A stretch of DNA of 64,000 bases from contig OY829369.1 in the NCBI GenBank assembly GCA_963691775.1, positions 3,038,001-3,102,000 of the forward strand. Direction: 5' to 3'. The translations under genes and the position numbers were made by a program. Within the stretch, counting starts at the first letter, position 1. Each line of letters opens with the position of its first letter. The notes below the pieces were generated by a model. That model saw only the letters and a program-made list of their open reading frames with translations. It was not told the DNA's origin and made no database searches. The stretch comes from JAZBPO01 sp963691775 (lineage in GTDB: Bacteria > Pseudomonadota > Gammaproteobacteria > Pseudomonadales > Azotimanducaceae). Below, in pieces: positions 15,412 through 24,427 of this stretch.

Positions 15412-16707
15412 ATGATCGGGATCGATTGGGGGACTGCGTCGAGCTCCGTGGGCCATGTCAGCGCAGACCATGCACGTCTGCTTCCCGTCGCGGCCGGCGG
15501 CGAGACGCGCCTGCCATCAACTGCGTTCGTTCCGCGGACCCCCTCTTTCGACGCACCGACCGACGAATTGGGCTTGGCGCGTGTGCTCACGCCCGAACTC
15601 CTGCGCCGAGGCCGAATGACCTTCGGGCATGCAGCCACTGCCTCCATGCTCGAAGGCGACGATGGCTTCTACGTAAAGTCCCCGAAGTCGTTCCTCGGGG
15701 CGGAACTGCGTGAGCGACAGGTTCTCAATTTCACTGCACTTGTCGCGCGCATGCTCGGAGAACTGCTCGACCAGGCGGCCCTCGCACTCGGGCATCGCCC
15801 TGAGAGCGCAGTGATCGGCCGGCCGGTGCGCTATCACGGCACGCGGGGCGACGTTGGCGACCGTCAGGCGATCGAGATCATGGAGCGCGCCGCACACCTG
15901 GCCGGGCTCACGCAGGTGCGCTTTCTGCTCGAGCCAGTCGCTGCAGCCTTTGCCTACGAAACGAATCTGCGTCGAGAGCGCCTCGTGCTCATTGTCGACG
16001 CGGGAGGTGGAACGACAGATCTCACCCTTGTACGCCTCGGACCGGATCGCGCGCCGCGCGCGGATCGAACCACTGACGTGCTCGGTGCGGCGGGCGACCG
16101 GATCGGTGGTACGGACCTCGACGCACGGCTCGCCTTTCGCGCGTTCACGCCCGTGCTTGGCCGCGAGTCCATGCTCGAAAGCGGTCTGCCCGTGCCGAAC
16201 CACCACTTCGTGGACCTCTGTTCCGTTGCCGACGTGAATGCGCAGGCGCGCTTCGGTTCCGCTGCGACCGGCGAGACGCTTTTGGACTATCTGACGCGCG
16301 CGGAATCACCGGCGCACATTGCTCGTCTGCTGCGCCTGCACGAGATGGGCGGCAGCTTCCGATTCAACCGCACCGCTGAGCAGGCCAAGATCGATCTTTC
16401 GGATGGAGTTGAAGCGAGCGCAGACTTCAGATGGCTGGAGGCTGACCTCGAACTTGCGGCGAGCCGGCTTGATCTCGAATGGGCAGCGCAACCGCTGCTT
16501 GACCGGATCGGTGAACTTGCCGGCGATGTTCGGGCGCAGGGGGGCGCCGCGCCTGACGTGGTGTTTGTCACAGGGGGAACGGCGCTCTCTCCGGTCATCG
16601 CTGAAGGCCTTCGTGATCGCCTCGGCGCGATCGAGATCGTGGTGGGCGATCTCTTCGGCAGTGTCGCGACGGGACTCGGACTCGCGGCGCAGCGCACCCT
16701 GTCCTGA
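15412..16707 (+). CDS. Hsp70-family ATPase-only protein (YegD-like)
   Basis: 431-residue actin/Hsp70-fold ATPase without a substrate-binding domain (DnaK is about 640). Phosphate-1 motif IGIDWGTASSSVG (2-14), phosphate-2 VDAGGGTTDLTLV (195-207) and adenosine motif FVTGGTALSP near the C-terminus are all recognisable. YegD-type proteins are of this length; their client or function is not established. The ATG at 15412 is chosen because the phosphate-1 strand begins immediately there; upstream in-frame sequence is repeat-encoded low-complexity. No co-directional partner lies close by. Confidence 0.85.
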   Translation: MIGIDWGTASSSVGHVSADHARLLPVAAGGETRLPSTAFVPRTPSFDAPTDELGLARVLTPELLRRGRMTFGHAATASMLEGDDGFYVKSPKSFLGAELRERQVLNFTALVARMLGELLDQAALALGHRPESAVIGRPVRYHGTRGDVGDRQAIEIMERAAHLAGLTQVRFLLEPVAAAFAYETNLRRERLVLIVDAGGGTTDLTLVRLGPDRAPRADRTTDVLGAAGDRIGGTDLDARLAFRAFTPVLGRESMLESGLPVPNHHFVDLCSVADVNAQARFGSAATGETLLDYLTRAESPAHIARLLRLHEMGGSFRFNRTAEQAKIDLSDGVEASADFRWLEADLELAASRLDLEWAAQPLLDRIGELAGDVRAQGGAAPDVVFVTGGTALSPVIAEGLRDRLGAIEIVVGDLFGSVATGLGLAAQRTLS

Positions 16708-16851
16708 CCGAGCCGCCGTTCGTTCCCCCCGTGGGGCGCTTCGTTCCCGCTACCGTGCGCTTGTCGCATGGTTGCTGTCCGGCGCATGGCATCGCTGCAG
16801 GATTTCGGTGTCGCACGGACACGCCGTGCTCCTTCTTCAAGGAAATTCGTC

Positions 16852-17298
16852 ATGCCGCGATCGCAGCGCACTGCTCCGGAACTCTTCATTGCAACCCTGA
16901 TCGTGACCGCCGTGCTCGGTACGCTCGACGCCGCCGCAGCGCCCCTCGAAGTCACCATCGGAGATGTCCGCTCGACCGAAGGTGTGCTGCTGATTCAGAT
17001 CACTGACAGCGCCGAAGGGTTCGACGACGGTCGTCCGCCGGTTGCTTCATTCATGCTTGCCCCCGCGGTCTCCGGTGTCACGTTCAGCGTCGACCTCGAA
17101 CCGGGCGTCTATGGCATGCGCGTCATGCAGGACCTCGACAAAGACGGTGAGATGGATACCAATTTCATGGGTATCCCGATCGAACCGTGGGCCTTCTCGA
17201 ACAACGCCGTCGGAAACTTCGGGCCGCCGGCCTGGGGCTCCATCCAGTTCGAGATGACTACGGCGGCAGCCGTTCAGAACGTGAGCCTGGTGCATTGA
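16852..17298 (+). CDS. DUF2141 secreted protein
   Basis: 148-residue exported beta-sandwich protein of the DUF2141 family. Signal peptide about 1-29 (ELFIATLIVTAVLGTLDAAA). Family features are PGVYGMRVMQDLDKDGEMDT with Asp-rich turns, and GIPIEPWAFSNNA. AAGGA lies 9 nt before the ATG at 16852. DUF2141 proteins are often near carotenoid oxygenases or pigment genes (recollection), which fits the downstream gene. Its stop overlaps the TTG start of that gene by 4 bp, and the unit continues into a two-component system. Function unknown. Confidence 0.85.
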   Translation: MPRSQRTAPELFIATLIVTAVLGTLDAAAAPLEVTIGDVRSTEGVLLIQITDSAEGFDDGRPPVASFMLAPAVSGVTFSVDLEPGVYGMRVMQDLDKDGEMDTNFMGIPIEPWAFSNNAVGNFGPPAWGSIQFEMTTAAAVQNVSLVH

Positions 17299-17858
17299 AT
17301 CGCCGGCGTCTCCTTTGCGGCTTTTTCGGGGGGCTGGCTGCCGCGGCCGCCGCGCCCGCTGCGCCCGCGCCAACGGGCGTTGCCGGGCCCAGTGAGGCGC
17401 CGGCTGCCGCGCGTGCGCGTCACTTCCGGCAGGCGCTTCCCTCGAAACCCTGGCTCCGCACGATGGAAGGGCTGGTGGCTGATCCGGCGCCGGTCCCGCA
17501 GCTGGAGATCAGCGGCCGCATGCCACGGAGGCTCGAGGGCGTGCTCTTCCGCAACGGGCCGGCAGGCTACGAGCTCGGCGGGCTGACCTCGCTGACGCGG
17601 TTAGACCTGGAGTCCGGGGCCCTGACGAGCTACCGCTATCCCGATACGGAACTGCCCGAGGAGCAGCTGTTCGTGCCCTACTCCGAGCGATCAGGGGAAG
17701 GCGAGGGGCGGGTGATCGGGACCAGCCTCGATGGGTCGCGGCGCCAAACGCACCTCAACGTATTCGAGGCCGTTGGCGACGGTCCGATTGCGCGGGCAAC
17801 ACTGGACGCGCTCATGCCGCAGGGCCTGCATGAGCGCTGGGTCGAGCACGCGGCGTGA
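17295..17858 (+). CDS. Internally deleted carotenoid oxygenase-like protein
   Basis: 187 residues with a Tat-like start (LNRRRLLCGFFGG) and two ends of a carotenoid cleavage oxygenase but no middle. The N-terminal piece (about 70-96: ISGRMPRRLEG, FRNGPAGYELGG) runs directly into a C-terminal piece (about 97-185: LTRLDLESG, EEQLFVPY, GLHERWVE). The family is normally around 480 residues with four iron-binding histidines. Only the last, His179 in GLHERW, could remain. It starts at TTG overlapping the DUF2141 stop (TTGA), and its stop overlaps the kinase start (GTGA). An intact frame with clean overlaps argues it may still be translated, but catalysis as a carotenoid oxygenase is not expected. 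Confidence 0.75.
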   Translation: MNRRRLLCGFFGGLAAAAAAPAAPAPTGVAGPSEAPAAARARHFRQALPSKPWLRTMEGLVADPAPVPQLEISGRMPRRLEGVLFRNGPAGYELGGLTSLTRLDLESGALTSYRYPDTELPEEQLFVPYSERSGEGEGRVIGTSLDGSRRQTHLNVFEAVGDGPIARATLDALMPQGLHERWVEHAA

Positions 17859-18907
17859 AGGCGCACTTTCGAATCGCAGCCGGCAACAGCGGCCGGGCCT
17901 GGCCAGGTTTGCGCGGACCCCTGCTCACCTTGCTTGCGTGCGGGTTGGTTGCCTCGGTGATCACGCTGGTGGCGGGCGGGGAGCGGTTTCTCGATAACTT
18001 CCTGCTCGCGCTCTGCATCGGCTATTCGTGTTACTTCAGCAGTTACATGGCGTTTTTCGCGCTGTCGCCCAGGGTGCCGGCCCCGGTGCTCGTCGTTTTC
18101 GGCGTTCTCGGCGGTCTTGCGATCGGCTTGCTGCTCGCCGGAACGCTGCTCCTGGATCGGCCGCTGTACTTCTTTCGCGGCCAGTACGAGGTGCTCGTCC
18201 TCGGTGTGCTCTTCGGCGTGGTTGCTACGGCCGGGTTCCTCTTCCTTGGGGACCTGCTGGACGTGCGTGCACGCCTCGATCGCGCCGAGCGCGAAGCACT
18301 CGAGCGAGACAAGGCAATGGCGGAAGCAGAACTGCGCGTCCTGCAGGCGCAGATCGAACCGCACTTCCTTTTCAACACTTTGGCGAACGTGATCTCGCTC
18401 ATCGACGACGAGCCGGCGCGGGCGCGCCAACTGCTCGAGCGTCTGACGTCTCTTTTGCGCATGTCCCTTGCGCGCACTCGAGCCGACGCCGTAACCCTGG
18501 CCGACGAACTCTCGGTGGTGCGCGACTACCTGCAGATTCAGGCGATCCGCATGGACGGACGGCTCGCCTGGGATGTGCAGATGGATGCAGCGCTGGGCAC
18601 CTCGCGCGTACCGCCGCTCCTCGTCCAGCCGCTGGTGGAAAATGCGGTGCTGCACGGCTGCGAACCAAAGGCCGAGGCAGGAACCGTGGCGGTCACCGTG
18701 ACTGCTCGCAGCAATGGAGCAGTGCAGATCCGCGTGGAAGATGACGGCGTCGGCATGCAGAACGGGACGGGCGGCGCCGGCACCGGGCTCGCCAACGTGC
18801 GGGAGCGTCTTCGCGCGGTCTACGGCGAACAGGCGAGCCTGCGCCTTATCGAACGCCCGGAGGGCGGGGTTCGCGCCGAGCTTTCGATCCCGGCGGAGGA
18901 CGCGTGA
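17855..18907 (+). CDS. LytS/AlgZ-type sensor histidine kinase
   Basis: 350-residue membrane kinase. About four hydrophobic segments in 20-133 form the sensor part with no recognisable ligand domain. The His_kinase domain follows with phosphoacceptor His170 in QIEPHFLFNTLANV, then the ATP-binding part with LVENAVLHG (N box) and GTGLANVRERL (G box). This group signals to LytTR response regulators, and one follows with a 4-bp overlap. The GTG start overlaps the stop of the truncated carotenoid oxygenase gene. The signal is unknown. Confidence 0.9.
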   Translation: MKAHFRIAAGNSGRAWPGLRGPLLTLLACGLVASVITLVAGGERFLDNFLLALCIGYSCYFSSYMAFFALSPRVPAPVLVVFGVLGGLAIGLLLAGTLLLDRPLYFFRGQYEVLVLGVLFGVVATAGFLFLGDLLDVRARLDRAEREALERDKAMAEAELRVLQAQIEPHFLFNTLANVISLIDDEPARARQLLERLTSLLRMSLARTRADAVTLADELSVVRDYLQIQAIRMDGRLAWDVQMDAALGTSRVPPLLVQPLVENAVLHGCEPKAEAGTVAVTVTARSNGAVQIRVEDDGVGMQNGTGGAGTGLANVRERLRAVYGEQASLRLIERPEGGVRAELSIPAEDA

Positions 18908-19656
18908 GGCCGACTGCGGTCATCGCCGACGATGAGCCTGCGCTGCGCCGGCACCTCGAGCGGTTGCTCGGGGCGCTCTGGCCGGAACTGGAGATCGTTG
19001 CGTCGGTGGGAGACGGCAGTGCCGCGCGCGAGGCCATCGAAGGCCACGAACCGGACATCGCCTTTCTCGACATCCGCATGCCTGCCCCCGACGGCCTCAC
19101 GCTCGCGGCGGAGCTTGCGGGTCGTACCGCGGTCGTTTTCGTTACGGCCTATGACGAGCATGCAGTGGAAGCGTTTGCGCACGCTGCCCTGGACTATCTG
19201 GTCAAGCCGGTCTCCGAGGACCGATTGCAGGAGACGGTTGCGCGCCTGCAGGCGCGATGGAACGCGCCCGCACCTGCCGTACAGGTGGATCTGCTGCGCG
19301 CCCTTGCCCAGACGATCAGGACGCCGGCCCCTTACCTGACCTGGCTTAGGGTGACTCAGGGCGATGAGGTGACGCTTGTTTCGGTGGACGACGTGCTCTT
19401 TTTCCGTGCCGATCGAAAGTACACCTCCGCGGTCACGGTGAGCGGGGAGCATCTGCTGCGCCAGTCGATCAGCGAACTCGAATCGAACCTCGATCCCGAG
19501 CGATTCTGGCGCATTCATCGCAGCACGATTGTTGCCGTATCAGCGGTGCGTTCAGCGCGTCGCGATCTGAGCGGACGCTATCGTGTGCGCCTGCACGACT
19601 CTGACGAGGAGCTGGCGGTCAGTGCCGCCCATGCGCACCGTTTCCGATCCGGTTGA
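18904..19656 (+). CDS. LytTR-family response regulator
   Basis: 250 residues: receiver domain about 1-120 with the acidic pair Asp9/Asp10, phosphoacceptor Asp56 (FLDIRMP), Thr81 and Lys101 (LVKP), a short linker, then a LytTR DNA-binding domain (about 142-248) including DDVLFFRADRKYT and FWRIHRSTIV. It is the cognate partner of the kinase upstream (GTGA overlap). LytTR proteins bind pairs of short direct repeats. I did not find an obvious pair in front of this operon, so targets may lie elsewhere. The stop is 2 nt from the stop of the convergent RNase J gene. Confidence 0.92.
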   Translation: MRPTAVIADDEPALRRHLERLLGALWPELEIVASVGDGSAAREAIEGHEPDIAFLDIRMPAPDGLTLAAELAGRTAVVFVTAYDEHAVEAFAHAALDYLVKPVSEDRLQETVARLQARWNAPAPAVQVDLLRALAQTIRTPAPYLTWLRVTQGDEVTLVSVDDVLFFRADRKYTSAVTVSGEHLLRQSISELESNLDPERFWRIHRSTIVAVSAVRSARRDLSGRYRVRLHDSDEELAVSAAHAHRFRSG

Positions 19657-19658
19657 GT

Positions 19659-21056
19659 TCAGATGCCGGGGGCGAGTGCTTCGCCCTCGGCGAGGGCTTC
19701 GTAATCTGGCGACGGTGCAGGTTCGAGGCCGTCGGCGCCCACTCCGAGACGACCGGAAACTACCGCGCTTCGGCGCATGCCCGGGTTCGGGGCGATCATG
19801 AACAGATCACCGTTCAGGCCGGTGAGGGCGCGGTTCACGCCCGTTTCCCGGGCAAGGCTCGCGTGTGCTGCCATGTGCTGCGGTTCACCGTGCGTCGGGA
19901 TTGCCACGCCCGGCCGGACCCATTCGTACATCGTGCGCAGTTCGTCCTGAGCCGGATGGCCGGAGGCGTGAATGATGGCGTCCTCGTCGGTGACGATGTG
20001 AACGCCGAGGCGGAGAAGGCGTTTCGTGATCCGCTCCACGAGCTGCTCGTTGCCCGGGATCACGCGCGAGCTGAACACCACCGTGTCGCCCGCTTCGAGG
20101 TCGAGGTCGCGGTGCACTTCGCGCGAGAGTTTGTCGAGCGCCGCGCCTGGGTCGCCCTGGCTCCCAGTCGCTACCGCAAGGACCTCGCTGCGCGGCAGCC
20201 AGCCGAGTTCATGCGCGGCGACGAGATCGCGCGCGGGGTGCCAGAGCTGGGTGGCGCGGGCCGCGCCTACCATGTTCGACAGCGAGCGGCCGAGAATGCC
20301 CATGTAGCGACCGGTTTCGGCGGCAATTGCGGCAAGGGTGTGCAGGCGGGCAACGTTGCTGCCGAAGGTGGTGACGATCACGCGCCCCTCGGCAGCGGCG
20401 ACCACGTCGCGAAGGCCCCGGTGCAGCGAAGCTTCGGACGCAGACCGCCCTGGGGTGAGCGCATTCGTGGAGTCGCAGATCATGGCGTCCATGCCCTCGT
20501 CGCCGAGGGCGCGTAGGGCCGCGGCGTCGTAGCTCGGGCCGAGCACTGGATGGTCGTCGAGCTTCCAGTCTCCCGTATGCAGAACGCGTGCGGCCTCGGT
20601 GCGGATCACGAGGCCGTGCGCTTCCGGGATCGAGTGCGTGATTGGCAGCCAGGTGACGTCGAAGGGACCCACGTGATTCCTGCGCCCTGGCGTCACCTCG
20701 ATGATTTTCACGTCGTCGATGAGGCCTGCTTCCGACAGCTTCCGGCGCAGCAGCGTCGCGGTAAACGGTGTTGCGTACACGGGGCAGCGCAGGCGCGGCC
20801 AGAGATGCGCAACCGCGCCGACGTGGTCCTCATGCGCGTGGGTCAGCAGAAGCGCGTCGAGGGCACCGCGGCGAGCAGTGATGAACGATGGGTCCGCCAT
20901 CTGGATGTGCGGTCCGGGATCGCCCTGTTTCCCGAAGGTCACGCCGCAGTCGACGATGATCCATCGACCTGCGTGGCCGTACAGATTGAGATTCATGCCG
21001 ATTTCGCCGGTCCCCCCGAGGGGAAGGAACCAGAAATCGTGGTCACCGGGCGTCAT
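19659..21056 (-). CDS. Ribonuclease J-like metallo-beta-lactamase nuclease
   Basis: 465-residue metallo-beta-lactamase/beta-CASP protein. It has GGTGEIGMN (14-22), the zinc signature HAHEDH (73-78), further ligands in THSIPEAHG and HTGDW, and beta-CASP elements ATGSQGDPG and HASGHPAQDE. These are the RNase J hallmarks. Canonical RNase J is about 550 aa, so the C-terminal domain is absent or much reduced. RNase J acts in mRNA decay and 5'-exonucleolytic processing. It is uncommon in gammaproteobacteria, which rely on RNase E. The next gene on this strand (SelO) ends 29 nt before its start. Confidence 0.85.
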   Translation of the reverse strand: MTPGDHDFWFLPLGGTGEIGMNLNLYGHAGRWIIVDCGVTFGKQGDPGPHIQMADPSFITARRGALDALLLTHAHEDHVGAVAHLWPRLRCPVYATPFTATLLRRKLSEAGLIDDVKIIEVTPGRRNHVGPFDVTWLPITHSIPEAHGLVIRTEAARVLHTGDWKLDDHPVLGPSYDAAALRALGDEGMDAMICDSTNALTPGRSASEASLHRGLRDVVAAAEGRVIVTTFGSNVARLHTLAAIAAETGRYMGILGRSLSNMVGAARATQLWHPARDLVAAHELGWLPRSEVLAVATGSQGDPGAALDKLSREVHRDLDLEAGDTVVFSSRVIPGNEQLVERITKRLLRLGVHIVTDEDAIIHASGHPAQDELRTMYEWVRPGVAIPTHGEPQHMAAHASLARETGVNRALTGLNGDLFMIAPNPGMRRSAVVSGRLGVGADGLEPAPSPDYEALAEGEALAPGI

Positions 21057-21085
21057 TCCGGGCCTCCGTCAGGTGGGTCCGATGC

Positions 21086-22687
21086 TCAGGAAGAGCAGCT
21101 GAGCATCGAGCAGCCGGCGCGTTCCCGGGCCCAGTCGGGGCGGCGCGCGTAGTACTCGTCGAACTCGGGTTGGTCCTCGTAGGGGCGTTGCAGCATCCGC
21201 TCAAGATCGTGCAGACGCGTGAGATCGCCGCGTGCGGCGTCGTCGATTGCGAGCTGCGCGATCCAGTTGCGGAGCACGTAACGCGGGTTCACGGCCTGCA
21301 TGCGCGCACGCACGGCTTCCGGCGCATCACCCGCAGTGGCGAGGCGCGCGTTGCGATCCCGCAGCCAGGCGGCGAGCCGCTTGCGATAGCTGCGATTCGC
21401 CTGTCGCTCGTCGTACCAGGCTGGCGCAAGGGGGTCGATCAATTCTGCGTCCGATGCGTCCGCGTCTATCGTCACATCGGCGAGCTGACGGAAGAAGAGC
21501 GTCATGTCCGTCTCGATCGAAGACAGCAATTCGATGAGGTTTGCACCGCGTTCCGCGTCCTGCGCCGGGTCGTGCCCAGCGAGACCGATCTTCCGCGCCA
21601 TGGTTTCCAGCCAGGCGCTGCGGAAAGTGTCCGCGTAGATCTCGAGGCCGGCCTGCAGCGGCGCAGTGTCCTCTACGAGCGGCAGCAGCGCATTGCCAAG
21701 ACAAGTGAGGTTCCACATGCCGATCTGGGGCTGAGCGCCGAAGCGATAGCGGCGTCCGCCGGCGTCCGTCGTGTTCGGGGTCCATTCCGGGTCGTAGTTT
21801 TCTAGCCAGCCATAAGGTCCGTAGTCGATGGTGAGGCCGAGGATCGACATGTTGTCGGTGTTCATCACGCCGTGGACGAAGCCGACGCGCATCCATTCAT
21901 TGATCATCACCGCCGTGCGGCGGGCCACTTCTGCGAAGAGGGCGATGTAGCCGTTGCGATCCGGTGTAAGCGCCGGAAAGTCCTGCTCGATCACGTAGTC
22001 GAGCAACCGGCGCAGAGTCTCGTAGTCCTCGCGCGCAGCAAAGAGTTCGAAGTTGCCGAAGCGGATGAAGTTGGGCGCAACGCGGCAGACTACGGCGCCC
22101 GGCTCGATCTCGGGATGGCCGTCGTAGAACATGTCACGCTCGATGCCTTCCCCGGTGCTCACGAGGGACAGGGCCCGCGTCGTGGGCACCCCGAGGTGGT
22201 GCATCGCTTCACTGCACAGGTATTCGCGCACCGAGGAGCGCAGTACCGCACGACCATCAGCGGTGCGGGAGTAGGGCGTTTCGCCTGCACCCTTCAATTG
22301 CAGCATCCAGCGGCCGCCGTCGCTGCCGATGCGCTCTCCAAGATTGATCGCGCGGCCGTCCCCGAGCTGTCCGGCCCAGTTGCCGAACTGATGACCGCCA
22401 TAGCAGAGCGCGTGTGGATCGGAACCCGGCAAGAGCGCATTTCCCGCCATCGCATCAGCAAAATCCTGGGAGGCGACCCAGGCCGGATCGAGGCGCAGCA
22501 GGTCCACCACAGGTGCCGCGCTCGCAAGCGTCCGCGGTGCGCGCACAGGCGTCGGGGCGATGCGCGAATAGACTGCGCGGAATACCTGCCGCCGGCCGAA
22601 GCCGCCTTCGGGGTCGGCCGGCAGCGCATGCGTGAAGCAGGATTCGAGTTCTGGGGCGTCAGAGGGGGCCGCTGGTGCCGTACTCAT
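21086..22687 (-). CDS. selO: SelO (YdiU) protein adenylyltransferase
   Basis: 533-residue pseudokinase-fold enzyme that transfers AMP from ATP to protein Ser/Thr/Tyr residues. Characteristic blocks include GGHQFGNWAGQLGDGRA, LQLKGAGETPYSRTADGRA, RSSVREYLCSEAMHHLG and GVMNTDNMSILGLTIDYGP, with the metal-binding asparagine and aspartate. The C-terminus ends CSMLSCSS, matching the family's redox-active cysteine tail; in some eukaryotic members this cysteine is selenocysteine. The length is slightly over the E. coli protein. It is transcribed toward RNase J. Confidence 0.95.
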   Translation of the reverse strand: MSTAPAAPSDAPELESCFTHALPADPEGGFGRRQVFRAVYSRIAPTPVRAPRTLASAAPVVDLLRLDPAWVASQDFADAMAGNALLPGSDPHALCYGGHQFGNWAGQLGDGRAINLGERIGSDGGRWMLQLKGAGETPYSRTADGRAVLRSSVREYLCSEAMHHLGVPTTRALSLVSTGEGIERDMFYDGHPEIEPGAVVCRVAPNFIRFGNFELFAAREDYETLRRLLDYVIEQDFPALTPDRNGYIALFAEVARRTAVMINEWMRVGFVHGVMNTDNMSILGLTIDYGPYGWLENYDPEWTPNTTDAGGRRYRFGAQPQIGMWNLTCLGNALLPLVEDTAPLQAGLEIYADTFRSAWLETMARKIGLAGHDPAQDAERGANLIELLSSIETDMTLFFRQLADVTIDADASDAELIDPLAPAWYDERQANRSYRKRLAAWLRDRNARLATAGDAPEAVRARMQAVNPRYVLRNWIAQLAIDDAARGDLTRLHDLERMLQRPYEDQPEFDEYYARRPDWARERAGCSMLSCSS

Positions 22688-22933
22688 CGGGGGGATGCTC
22701 GGGCTCGGGGTGACGGAAGGGTGGGGGCGCGTTCCGCGTCGGTCAAGGTGAGCGCTGCAGCGGCCTATGGCGATGTCCTGCGCCGGGGGCGATCAGCAGA
22801 GCGCATGCAGGTCGGCTGCCGGTCTTGGAGCCACCCTTCCTGGCCGAGCGTGTCCGAGCTGAGGCGCTTCTGCGCGTCGACGGAGCCACGCTCACCGATG
22901 GCTCGCTGAATCGCGAACCTCCCTGAGCGTCCG

Positions 22934-23893
22934 TCAGTCGTACACGACCATGCAGCGAACCTCGATGCTCCAGCGGTCCGGCGCGTCTGGCGCTGCGTCC
23001 GGATCCTTGTAGGCGCTGTGAAAGCTGAAGGTGCAGGGGCCGTCTTCCGCGCCGTCTGCGGTCATGCCGCCGCTGCGCGCCAGAGCGCCGGCAGAATCCC
23101 ACTGCTTGATCAGAAGAGCTTCATCCCGCGTAAGGCCCGGGTAGGTCAGCCAGCGGTGCGCGTCGTTGTGCTTGGCAAAGTAGTTCTCGCCGATCCGGTC
23201 TGCGTAGTGAATCTCGAATACGACGAGTTCGTCGGGCTGCACGGTGGCGCCGTCGCAGAGCGCAAGGGGGCGTGTCGCAACCGGCTCGCGCGCGATGTTG
23301 CGCCAGACGTTGATGATGGCGAAGCGCGCACCGCCATCGACGGCCTCGATCTGTTCGGGGGAGATGAGAACACCGCCGGCTTCGAGGCGGGATGCGTAGG
23401 TGTCGTTGCCGCTGGGCGGTGCGGACAATTGCTCGAGCCGGTCGCGCGCGCTCCTGAGCGTGTAGTCGCCGTGGACGATGTGCGCAGGCCCCTGTACCTC
23501 CTGCCCGCCGGTGACCTGGGCCCTGCCCGCCTTCCCCGATGCCGAGCGGATATTGTGGTCGAAGGCGTGAACACTCCGCGCGCCCATGTGTGTGCGCACG
23601 AGCGCCTCGCAGTCGGCGTAGTAGTGGCCGACCACGGCTGCGTGGTCCATGAAGTCTACTGCGTCGGGCCGGACCGGCTGGGTCAGCAATTCGAAGCCGT
23701 TGCGCTCGAGCGTTGGCGCGGCGGAGCGGGCATTGCCGAGCGTGAGCACACGCTTGTCGACCACGATCCCTTCCGAGCCTGCATCGCTGCCGTTCGCGTC
23801 ACGGCGCGTCAGGACACCCCCGTTCCGGTACAGGGAAGAAGGCACCTCCGAAGCCATGAAGTTCAGTTCACCGCGCGCTGCGATGGCGTCCAT
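22934..23893 (-). CDS. CmcJ/NvfI-family oxidoreductase-like protein
   Basis: 319 residues resembling the CmcJ/NvfI/AsaB group, found in cephamycin C and fungal natural-product pathways as well as in many proteobacterial genomes. Recognisable features are VHAFDHNIR (about 108-116), PAHIVHGDYT, FAIINVWRNI and LVVFEIHYADRIGENYFA, ending in FSFHSAYKDP and SIEVRCMVVYD. No signal peptide. NvfI is an Fe(II)/2-oxoglutarate-dependent oxygenase, but I cannot assign a substrate here. The gene lies 9 nt after the cupin gene, so the two probably form an operon. Confidence 0.75.
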   Translation of the reverse strand: MDAIAARGELNFMASEVPSSLYRNGGVLTRRDANGSDAGSEGIVVDKRVLTLGNARSAAPTLERNGFELLTQPVRPDAVDFMDHAAVVGHYYADCEALVRTHMGARSVHAFDHNIRSASGKAGRAQVTGGQEVQGPAHIVHGDYTLRSARDRLEQLSAPPSGNDTYASRLEAGGVLISPEQIEAVDGGARFAIINVWRNIAREPVATRPLALCDGATVQPDELVVFEIHYADRIGENYFAKHNDAHRWLTYPGLTRDEALLIKQWDSAGALARSGGMTADGAEDGPCTFSFHSAYKDPDAAPDAPDRWSIEVRCMVVYD

Positions 23894-23902
23894 GACCTGT
23901 CC

Positions 23903-24427
23903 TCAGAGGCCTGTGATGAGGGTGGCAGAACCGTCGAGTCCGGCTGCTGCGCATCCGCGCTGCCAGTTTTCGAGCATCGTGCGGGCGTCGATGACGCCGA
24001 GCACCTGACCCTCGTCGTCGATGTCGATGTTTGCGCCGTGGATCGCGAACCAGACCTCTGTCAGGCCACGGTTGTCTTCCGGGACGATGAGCGTGTGCAC
24101 CGAGTGAGCGGGTTCGTAGAGATAGGACCCTGCCGTATTGCGCGTGTCTGGATACTCCTCGTAGTACCAGCAGCCGGCGCGCGTGACTGCGTACACGGGA
24201 CCCGTGTGGTAGTGCGTGGCGACGCGGCGGCCCGGCGGCCAGCGCACGTTGAGCACCCAGAGGCCCTGGTTCAGGTCGATGTGGAGGACCTGCAGACCGG
24301 TGCCGTCTTCCCCCACCAGCCAGGGAAGATCGGCCTCGTTGATGTGCACGGTGGTGTCACCGGCTGGCGGCTGTAATCGGAATCCTGTGGCTGCCGGATT
24401 CACGTTCAGAGGGCTTGCTTCAGCCAT
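23903..24427 (-). CDS. Cupin, 2,4'-dihydroxyacetophenone dioxygenase-like
   Basis: 174-residue single-domain cupin resembling the 2,4'-dihydroxyacetophenone dioxygenase family. The first cupin motif THYHTGPVYAVT gives His72 and His74, and the second gives His111 (HSVHTL), a plausible non-haem iron site. It precedes the CmcJ/NvfI-like oxidoreductase by 9 nt on the same strand. The pair suggests oxidative processing of a small aromatic or ketone, but neither substrate can be read. Confidence 0.75.
   Translation of the reverse strand: MAEASPLNVNPAATGFRLQPPAGDTTVHINEADLPWLVGEDGTGLQVLHIDLNQGLWVLNVRWPPGRRVATHYHTGPVYAVTRAGCWYYEEYPDTRNTAGSYLYEPAHSVHTLIVPEDNRGLTEVWFAIHGANIDIDDEGQVLGVIDARTMLENWQRGCAAAGLDGSATLITGL

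Noticed and set aside
21872..22909. 345-codon open frame on the plus strand
   Set aside because: Antisense to selO and compositionally like other shadows.
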